A stretch of 64,000 nt of DNA from Bidens hawaiensis (taxonomy: Eukaryota > Streptophyta > Magnoliopsida > Asterales > Asteraceae): contig JAIQDT010007311.1 of assembly GCA_021521415.1 (NCBI GenBank), positions 1 to 64,000 on the forward strand, in the 5' to 3' direction. The notes beneath the pieces were generated by a model. It was not told the origin of the DNA, searched no databases, and saw nothing but the letters and a program-made list of their open reading frames with translations. Shown here in pieces: positions 55,650-64,000 of this stretch. Each line of letters opens with the position of its first letter. The stretch's first letter is position 1. Position numbers and translations under genes: made by a program.

Positions 55650-56597
55650 AACCATAGTTACATAAACTTCCACGATATTAACCATTGGAATTGATTCACA
55701 GTTTATTATCATTATCTATATAATAGCATATGTGTAAAAATCATAGTATTGCGTAGTTATATAGGTTTAAGTACGAATGAAATAATCTATTAATCTATTA
55801 TTCAATTATTTGGATTATATAATAATTTCTTGTGTTGTAATGGCATTTATAAATAAAATGGAACAGCCTTAGCAAGTAACAGCGAGAAGTGTGACAGTGG
55901 TGGGGTGTACATGTTGCAAGACATTATTTTAGGATAATATTTTATATGAATATTGACATATGGTACAAAATTACTTGGTTTTCATCTTTTTTATATCGCT
56001 AGAAAAAGGTACATAACAGCTATTTATATATTCCCACAATAATTATAAGTTTACAAACTGTGTAAACGCCGAAGTTACTAAAAAATTATTTAAAATGTAT
56101 TTAAATAGTTACAACTTGCAACAACATATATAATTGCAACATGTTCCTGCTTTTGGCTGTTACGTAATTTACTATAGAGTGGTTTTAAAGCTCTTTCACG
56201 TCATCGTCATGTAGGAAACGGGACTTCGAAATCCTTCTCCATAACGCCCACTGTGGTTTAAAGTCCTTTTAACGCCTCATTATATATACACATATATATG
56301 TATGTGTGTATGACAGAGAGAGAGGGCCCAACCCCCCCCCCCCCCCTCCACTATGGCGCCGGTCTTGGTGAGTCCGCAGCCCTTGGACGCCCCTTCTAGA
56401 GCGCCCCTCGGCAGTGTACCAGCCCGAAGGCGCTCCAAACCCACCCATAACGACCTGTCTTACTAGAAAAACACACAAAACAACTATTTAATAATTCCAC
56501 AATCATTGTAAACTAATTATTTTAAATGTCAAAGTTGCTAAAAATATTATTTAAATGAATTTAAATAACCACATCATCATAAATCTAATTATTTTAA
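55650..56597. other. Intergenic; low-complexity patch
   Basis: AT-rich flank of the PR-1-like gene. 56280-56340 holds (TA), (GA) and a long C run, followed by a GC-rich 120-bp patch of unknown origin (56340-56460). No gene recognised. Confidence 0.4.
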
Positions 56598-56598
56598 A

Positions 56599-56768
56599 GG
56601 GATGTTTGAGATTCCTTATTTTTACCTTCTTATTTCTAATAGGTTATGAAGTTAAAAAAGATGCTTCATATTACTTATTATGTGAGATGATAAGCTAATA
56701 AGTTACAAAATTATAACTTATTGCTAGATGTCATAAGAAGGTAAAAGTAAGAAATCCCAAACATTCCC
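56599..56768. mobile_element. Small MITE, about 170 bp
   Basis: Left end GGGATGTTTGAGATTCCTTA and the reverse of the right end, GGGAATGTTTGGGATTTCTTA, form terminal inverted repeats, extended inward by TACCTTCTTA/TAAGAAGGTA. Target duplication not clear. Confidence 0.75.
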
Positions 56769-56880
56769 TAAATTTATAATCCTAACCTTAGGTTGGGAGG
56801 AGCATCCAAATAAACCCATACCACTAACCAACCATGGGAGCTCGGAGGTATCAGGTTGGGTGCATAACACCATCGCATAA

Positions 56881-58125
56881 TGATGTTCGGGTATTTTGTA
56901 CATATATTAGTGTGTTAATTATGTAGTATTGTTTAGTATATTGTTAGAACTTTGATATTTCATACGTGCTTGTGTGTTTCAGGTCATTGATCGTTAAAGA
57001 TGCTAAATTGGAGACTTTTACGAGCATGGAATGATATCTCGGGAAGACTGGAGCAAATATTGAAGTCTTAGGAAGTGTTAGAAGGATTCGGAAGGAGTCT
57101 GGATGAGAAACCTACAGCCGATGCTAAAACTGAACAAGATGGGTTCACAAAAAGCGACCATGAAGTAAAACGAGCATATCTTGGGCTAGAAAATGAGTTA
57201 CGGAATCCATAATATATGAATTTCGGGTTTCTCGACAAGAGGAATCCAAAAATGAGGTTACCTACCATCGCGTAGCGCGATGGTATGGTCATATGACCAT
57301 CGCGCTACGCGATGGTCCGCACAGACGGGAAATTTAAGGTTTTATGTTATATTCGTTTTGACGACCCTAGACGCCAATATTGACCTTCCAGGAGATTTTC
57401 AGAGCAGAAGAGAGAGCCCCCATCACTTCCAATCAACTCTAAGCATCATACATGGCCTACCAGATCATAACCGAGGCCCGAGAGATGCCGATGCGTGGTT
57501 AGTTTCTTCGAGTCATACCCGGGATGTATAGTTTGTAATCTTTCAGTTTATTTCTCATGTACTAGAACAACTAATTGTAATTGTTTTGATGTTAATCTAT
57601 GAGTATTGATGTTTAGTATGTTCGTACAATCAGTCGGTTTAGGTTTATTTCGATCAGAACGTTTAGTTTGTCGATTGTTATAATAATTGCTCATAGGATT
57701 GTTTGAGCTGTTAATTGCAATAAAGCATACGTTTGCCCTTAGTTGAGTCACACTGGCAAGGACCGTTTGATAACCAGTGCCGTGTGCTAGCAAGCGTGGA
57801 TGCCTAAGGTTTAACCGGTTAGTCAGTCTGTAGTTGACACGCGATAATTAATCTGTTAGGTTGCATGAGATTGTTGTTTGTTACTTACTTGAATTCCCGG
57901 GTGTGATTTGTCTTTGTTAATTGATTGAACACGTGATTACTTGCTTGCTTGTTACAATATATAAACCAATTGCTAGTGTGATCAGCACTTTAATTGAATT
58001 ACTTCATAAGTTTAGAAATTGATTTCACTTCACACTGACCACATACTCCTGGTGGATACGATACCTGACTTACCCTAGCTGCTTAGGTTAATTAGGTTTT
58101 TGCATGACTCAAACGACGGTCATCA
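56881..58125 (+). mobile_element. Solo LTR, 1245 bp, perfect CATAA target duplication
   Basis: TGATGTTCGG...GACGGTCATCA with CATAA at 56876-56880 and 58126-58130. The 3' part (CTCCTGGTGGATACGATACC...ACTCAAACGACGGTCATCA) resembles long-LTR plant gypsy families of Athila type. No internal sequence. Short open frames (57068-57531, 57548-57793) are not genes. Confidence 0.88.
57266..57314 (+). promoter_or_regulatory. Pair of 17-bp CG-rich palindromes
   Basis: CATCGCGTAGCGCGATG at 57266-57282 and CATCGCGCTACGCGATG at 57298-57314, mirror copies around TATGGTCATATGAC. The same unit occurs in the LTRs at 1962, 14144 and 20581. Confidence 0.85.
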
Positions 58126-58669
58126 CATAACGCCACACGCTTTGACAACCCTTCCTCGCAATCTTGTTTTACTAGGTTTCTTCAATTATAGGAGATATAG
58201 ATAGCAATCCTTCAAACTCCCAAAACAGTCAAATAAGGAAGCTTGGTTCAAAATCAATCTTATCTGAATTAAACATCACTCAAAACAAGATAACATCACA
58301 TTAGTGGCAAAAGTGATTTAGTGGGTAAAACACAAATCTATTTGCATTCAAGATGAGATTGGAATATTATATATCGAGTTCGGTTACCGTAAGCTTGTAC
58401 TTAAACCCTAGATACTATAGGTTCTAATAGTTCTCATCAAATCAAAATATCATTAGAAGAAAGTTGTTTTGCGTAAAGTTAATATGTAAAATTATCAGGT
58501 TTTGTATAATAACTTGTATATTTTATATTTTTTCTAGTGCTAGAAAAAAAAATGTGAGTTGGATCTTGTTGGAACAAATTCACAATTTAAGATGACAAGA
58601 TTGTTCTGGTTTAACAGTTTATTTTAGGAAATTTGATTTTAGTGTATGCAATCAAGTAGTTATTAAAAA

Positions 58670-60327
58670 TCTACCTATACAATTAAAGCAATAGGCTTTT
58701 TGAACAAATGGCATCTATCCATTGGTCCATCACTATAATTTCCATAAAAACTAAGGCTTCTCAAATTTTCTTGGTAATTAAATAATTCAAAAGTAAATAA
58801 TATTTGTTTTGGTCAAAAATTGACAAACGTGATTTTACAACCAAATTAGTAAAATGGGACTTGGTGCTTGTAAAAATGGCTTGAACACAGAGATTTGTTG
58901 TGATGAAAAAACTCGTTATCTTGAGGATAACAAGAAAAAAACCCCGGGCGATGAAAACTATCACCACCGATTTATTAATAACAAAAAGTGGTTACAAGTG
59001 TGGAGCTAAAACTCGATCGTGATTACAGAGAATGCGAGTACTAGTAAGTCTCGTGTGTCTAGAGTGTGTGTTATGATCGGAGTTTATTGCTCTATTTATA
59101 ACAAAATGAGTCTAACAATATTGCCTATAATTTAGGAAACAAGAGACCGGATCAAATTAGCTGTTAATTCCTCAATTAAACACGTTTTCCTTATCGGCCA
59201 CGTTCTATTAACAGCAAGTCCGAATCTTCAGCCAATCTTGATAAGTCCTTTGACCTGGTAAACAAGGAAAGATGACAGACAATTTAAGTTATACAATATA
59301 TTTAGTATACATGTTACCTCGGAGGATACCATATCTTGAAGTTATCCTGAACATATTGATTGCTGAGGATACCAAAGATCCGAGCCCTAACAATATTATT
59401 CAAAAATAAACAATTCAATTCATATATTAATGTTAAAATTATGATTGTAACACTCTAATAATTTTAATGGTAGTCAAATATTTTGAATATTTAATGGAGG
59501 TTATGCTTTATTTTAGTTATTGAAAATTTTTACAACTTTTATATTATTAAAATTACAATAAATGTTATGATAAGGAAATAATCAAAGATTTTAAATGACT
59601 TTAAAATTTAAAATGGAAGAAGTCAACACTAATTACGTTTCTATTGCCAATCTACCTATACTATTAAAGCAATAGGCTTTTTTAACAAACGACATCTACC
59701 CATTGGTTCATCACTATAGTTTCCAATAGGAATGTAGTAAAATGTATTGCTTTAATATTATATATAGATATAGATGTGATGAATAGTAACTATTATTAAA
59801 ATTTTAAAATATATTGTTTAGATATTTCTATTGAAGTTATGAATTTTTATAAATATATTATTTTCTAAAGATATTAACTCTGTATTAGTTTTCTTTCCTC
59901 GGTATAATCGACAACATGTTTCTGGTCCATTATAAATACTTAGTAAATTCGTCTAAATCCAATTACATTGTAATTTTTATATAACGTGTATATATTTTTT
60001 TGGCATGATGCTTCATAAGGACGATCGACATAATAGGTTTCAGCTATCCTTTTGACAATATAATTTCTTATGCTAAGTTCTTAAGTTATATATTATGTGT
60101 TTGCAGTATTTATTACAACAAGTATTTGTGAAATATATATGTTTTTATAGGTTTTTCATGTTTCTATGGTTTTACATTACATTTATTTGTGTATTTAAGT
60201 TACGTATGTAATAAATATCAAGTTGTCGCCCAAAAATATATACTACAAATTATCTTGTTATTTAAAATTATATATGTTAAACGATTTCTATATTTCCACT
60301 CATATCGTACACGGGTCAATAACCTAG
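58670..60327 (+). mobile_element. Helitron-like non-autonomous element(s)
   Basis: TCTACCTATAC at 58670 and again at 59651, each preceded by A and followed by about 75 similar bases (TTAAAGCAATAGGCTTTTT, CATCACTAT), look like two Helitron 5' ends. CGTACACGGG...CTAG followed by T at 60324-60327 looks like a 3' end. Either a 677-bp element (59651-60327) next to a truncated one, or a longer one with an internal copy. No Rep/helicase coding sequence. Confidence 0.55.
58896..59392 (-). mobile_element. Short solo LTR inside the Helitron region
   Basis: In reverse orientation TGTTAGGGCTCGG...TTTTTTCATCACAACA, 497 bp, with a minus-strand TATA box (TATAAATA at about 59092-59099) and flanks AGATT/ATATT (4 of 5). 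Size and ends fit a copia-type LTR. Confidence 0.65.
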
Positions 60328-60446
60328 TATATATTAGTGGATTAGATATAATGAATCTTCACATCATAAGCCAATTATGTACATAATGAAACATGTGCAC
60401 CATTATGTGTGTTTACATATGCGATTTTGAATACATTGCTATTAAA

Positions 60447-60645
60447 TGTTTTTTAAAAGGGCTTTATCCCAGGCAGATTTTGACAGCTGTTGGAATAGAT
60501 GCAAATAATGGAATTTATTCCAACAACTGTCAAAATCCATTATTTGCATCTATTCCAATGAGTACGTAACTGGATAAATTCCATTATTTGCATCTATTCC
60601 AACAGCTGTCAAAATCTGCCCGGGATAAAGCCCTTTTAAAAAACA
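60447..60645. repeat. Inverted duplication of transposase core sequence (hairpin)
   Basis: 60447-60518 and 60574-60645 are reverse complements over 72 bases with one mismatch. The 55-base loop holds two shuffled pieces of the same sequence in inverted order. The right arm belongs to the minus-strand Mutator transposase pseudogene; the left arm is its mirror copy. Confidence 0.95.
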
Positions 60646-60694
60646 CCCATCAAGACCAAGTAGGTCTCCCCCACCTAGTTTAAACCCTTCCTTA
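60559..60694 (-). pseudogene. Mutator-type transposase, catalytic-core fragment
   Basis: Minus-strand text reads the start of the MULE DDE core: KLGGGDLLGLDGCFLKGLYP then GQILTAVGIDANNGIYP. GLDGCF contains the first catalytic aspartate. It continues 63201-64000 after removal of the solo LTR, with a one-base frame slip near 60685. It ends at the hairpin junction (60559); nothing of the remaining core is found to the left. Confidence 0.88.
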
Positions 60695-63200
60695 TGTAAC
60701 ACCCCGGCTAAAGCGGAAACGCCTGAGTGTGACTACAGATTTCTCAAACACACGTGACACTATTAGTTTAATAACATTATTTCATTTAAATCTTCATGTA
60801 ACACAAGTTTATCAAATAATACAAGTTGTAACAAATAAATAAACAAATGATAAGTTATTCTTTGAATATCCTATAGGCATGCTATGTGTCTTCTAACTTT
60901 CATCCTCGTATCTTTACACCTGTAACATATGAATAAAATAAAGTCAGCTACGAACATAGCTGGTGAGCTTCCACAGTTTAAATACGTACGTAAAAACCAT
61001 ACAACTCATGGACAAGTGATAAACGAGCAAGTAAGTCCTTTTCCAATTGGTAACAACCAACGTACTCGGGAAATCGCGCAAGTAAGGTCCTTTCCAGTTG
61101 ATAGCAATCAACGTACTCGGATAATGAGGCCCTTTTCCACTCGATACAAATGGACCGGAGTGCAAAGGGGGGCATATGATCATACTTAATGAGGTTTCCC
61201 AATCGTGCAAGTAATATTTGTGCAAGTAATAAAGTAACACACAAGTCCATATACGAATTGTAGTTTTGTAATAGAAGTAACAATACTTGAATTTTAATAT
61301 GGATACATATGCTACCCCAAAACAATAAAAACATTAAAAAGGGGTGGTGAAAAACTCACCTTGAAATTGAAGATAAACGTTGCAATGAAAACCGAAAGCA
61401 TGATAACGAAACCGAAGCGGTCAAACATGCGTTAAAGAAATCCGAAACGATTGAACTTCTCGAACTATAATTAAAACAAAAGCAAAGTCTAACAATCGGG
61501 ATTGAAAAGGTTAAAATTATTTTGTTAACGGAGTTAAGCATTATTTAATGTAACTTTTATTATTTTATGGCATTTTTATATTTTAATAATATTGTTTAAG
61601 CTATAACGGGTTTTAACGATTTAAATTAATATTTTATTAATAACTTAACGCTAATACGAGAATTATGATATTTGCGAATCACGGATTTTAACTATAGTTT
61701 TATCTCAAGAAAAAATGATTATGTTTACAATTTATAAAAGGTAACGAGCTATAGTCAAAGAAACGGAAAAATAAAATAATTTTATCGGGTTTAATGAAGG
61801 TGAACGTTAGTTTTTAGGTGAAAAATGATAAACTTAGATTTATACATAATTTATTTATGTTAAAATGATTTTATTTGATTTAAAATAATTTTTAATAATC
61901 TATTTGGTTTATTTAATAATAAAGACGACTTAAAAGAATTCGGTTCATTTCCGGTCGGACCCGGACTCAACTTTAGGTTGGGTTTGTTTCCGACATGGTA
62001 AAAAGTATTATATTTTAGAGAGTGAGATGCAAAGAATTAGTTTTAGATGTTGGATAAATAAAATAACTAAACCGAACTGAATAAATACATAAGCGAGTCA
62101 AGATCGTTTTTGATGAACTACACTAATGTTAAATAAATAATATAACATTAAGTTCTAAACGACACGAAAAAGCAGAAACTAAAAACATACCCAGAACAAG
62201 AACTTAGATAATAAAAGAAGAAATCTTGAACTTCACAGTTTGACTTCATAAATCAAAGTAGGTGAAAATCACCAAAATGAGAAAATAACAAGAATCTTTT
62301 GTAAATTGAGTTATGAGGAAATGGGAAGGAATGGAGCTCTATTTATAAGTGAAGTGAGCTAGAGTTGTTTCAATTGTATTAAATTGGTCAAAATACTTAA
62401 TGGGTCATGAATGTCATTTAAAACTTGTAATTGGTCATAAAAATTAAATTGTAACCTACAATTTATATATTCAAACACATTTATTATCATCATAAAGAAT
62501 TTTGACCAAGATTTAAATGTAGTAGGAATGTATTTTTCTTCATCTTTTAAAACCAACTAAGTAAAAAAAATGTGACATAATTAAATAATAATAAAAAAAT
62601 GTACTTTGGTTATACGTAAGTAATGTTATCTATGCGACATTTGAATAAAGTGTGTGTGTGTGTGTGTGTGTGTGTATATTAGTAATGGTTAATATATTTA
62701 AATAATTTTAGGAAAAGCTATTACATATGAAATATGTAACATATGATTGTATTTATAACTAAATAGATCACCTCGACTAATAAAACAGATTAGTTTTCAA
62801 AATATATTTACTCTTTAGTCCTTGAACTTTGAGGTGAAATCTATATGAAATAGAATTTATATAACTTGGATATTTTTATATTTTACCCGCACAGTTTGCA
62901 AATTGTTTTATCTTTAAAACATTAACTTTCGTTAATTGCGCAAAATGAATTGAAAGCGACAAATGATAACCGTAAATTCTCGGAATTCAATACGAATAGA
63001 AAATGAAGGTATGATAAACGACGAACAAGAGTACATTAAAATGAAAAACCGGGTCGGTTTAACGAACACAATATTAACTCAAAAATGACGAATGTCACAT
63101 GAAGTGAAACTTGAGAATATTAATAATATATATTTATAAACAAAAACCGAAAATTTGAAATGGGTCAGGTTTTCGGGTTTGAAAAGTAACGAATGTTACA
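60695..63200 (-). mobile_element. Solo LTR, 2506 bp, inserted in the transposase
   Basis: In element orientation TGTAACATTCGTTAC...CCGGGGTGTTACA, the family that bounds the 26459-50531 composite. Flanks CCTTA (60690-60694) and CTTTA (63201-63205), a 5-bp duplication with one C/T change. It carries a (TG)n tract at about 62651-62676. Short frames within are not genes. Confidence 0.88.
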
Positions 63201-64000
63201 CTTTAGTGCACCAAAGCATATATAGATTCTTCTGAACTGTCTTGTTTCACTGCTAGGGTTGCTACAAGGTTCAACATCTAACTTCATTGTTGTACCCGGA
63301 TTAGATCTAACAAGCTCTTCAGTGTAATCCCTTAGACTCCCATATTGAGCCTCAGATTCTCCAAAAACCTTCTTTTCAGCCACGGCCTTAGCCCTTGACA
63401 TCTGATATGGGGTGATTTGTACATGGATTTTTTTTGTCAAGTCTTCTGCCAAATTTCTAGGCTTATTGGTTGAATTGCTTTTAATGGTTGGTTCAATTTC
63501 CCTAGCCAACCAATTTACGGTACACAAGTTAACATCTCTTGTTTGCAAACAAGTGTGATCTTTAAAGTATATTTTCACAATCCAACTACCCTCCTGCCTA
63601 ACATTTGATATGTGTAAAATCCAAGGGCAAGTGGGTTCATGGTGCTTTCTAGGTGTGGATTTTACTAACTTGCCCTTTGAACCCATTTTTTTAGTCCCAC
63701 TTGAAGATTCCCCCTTAGAAATCCCCACTTCTTTTGTCATATCCTTTTTGTTTTCGCACCTAACAAGGCTTGGGTCCACACCTAAACAAATCACCTGATA
63801 TCTACGGTTATCATTTAACTTAACATGTAATTGTCTTCTTGTCTCAATTGCATGTTGTTTGACCAGCCACTTTATGGAATCCTTATTTTCAAATATTTTG
63901 CCAACATAAAAAGGGGAATTCACATCTTGTGTACCCTTGTTCTTTCTATTGAGTCTAAGAGCTTGTTGTAATGGTGTCTCATCACCACTAATACCATCAA
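63201..64000 (-). pseudogene. Mutator-type (MULE) transposase N-terminal part, runs off the window
   Basis: Minus-strand open frame through the window end with no stop (at least 266 codons). It has the MuDR-type N-terminal DNA-binding region, starting F-Y-V-G-K-I-F then VKQHAIETRRQLHVKLNDNR, a CCHC-like finger composed of VICLG, CPWILHIS, and HTCLQTRDVNLC, and a helical segment (YQMSRAKAVAEKKVFGESEAQYGSLRDY) ahead of SNPGTTMKL. It runs RRIYICFGALK into the solo LTR at 63200; the last 12 codons of the open frame beyond it are LTR sequence. The beginning lies outside the window. Broken by insertion, so not functional here. FAR1 or MUG-type domesticated genes share this layout, but the disruption argues against a working gene. 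Confidence 0.88.

Noticed and set aside
56269..56478. GC-rich 69-codon minus-strand frame
   Set aside because: Generated by a long C run and a TA/GA microsatellite; no homologous motif recognised.

Overview
The window is nuclear DNA of a flowering plant, probably a eudicot. Asteraceae is a guess from the style of the LTR families and is not proven. It is intergenic, repeat-dominated DNA: AT-rich, full of LTR retrotransposons, solo LTRs, SINEs, MITEs and Helitron ends. Only two loci look like ordinary host genes, a pair of PR-1/CAP-family secreted protein genes on the plus strand (9249-9764, intact; 55076-55647, one frameshift). About 45 kb of nested transposons lies between them.

Layout. 1-9 kb: a 1.05-kb tandem duplication, a Helitron-type end, a 1.76-kb solo LTR, an LTR fragment, a 1.3-kb long inverted repeat and a GC-rich MITE-like element, then the intact PR-1 gene. 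10.2-24.6 kb: two degenerate minus-strand Ty1/copia relics. The first is flanked by short direct repeats, one of which holds a solo LTR with a perfect CTTTG duplication. The second is split by an 8.3-kb internally deleted Ty3/gypsy chromovirus-like element (14144-22422) and by a solo LTR (22495-24297, ACCAT duplication). 24.7-52.6 kb: a minus-strand gypsy relic of Tat type, whose gag is split by a 24.07-kb composite insertion (26459-50531, TTCCA duplication). Inside the composite lie a young 12.4-kb Tat/Retand-type element (28471-40880, ATAAC duplication) and a 5'-truncated copia element (41263-45510). 52.6-64 kb: two SINEs with target duplications, a MITE with a 9-bp duplication, the frameshifted PR-1 paralogue, more solo LTRs, Helitron ends, and a Mutator-type transposase pseudogene. 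That pseudogene is interrupted by a 2.5-kb solo LTR and carries an inverted duplication of its own catalytic-core segment.

Most notable is the young Tat element. Its LTRs differ by three C/T transitions and one 17-bp repeat unit. Its sense gag-pol is one uninterrupted frame except for two in-frame stops. On the opposite strand, between pol and the 3' LTR, it carries what reads as an intact seven-exon gene: six short GT-AG introns and 1021 codons of continuous phase. That gene has its own TATA box, and a duplicated 103-bp promoter repeat carries G-box cores. A second recurrent signal is a 17-bp CG-rich palindrome (CATCGCG, three bases, CGCGATG) present in several copies in three LTR groups, just upstream of the TATA box in two of them.

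Relative order of events, read from the nesting: minus-strand copia and Tat relics first; then the chromovirus, the solo LTRs and the LTR element bounding the composite; last the 28.5-40.9 kb Tat element.
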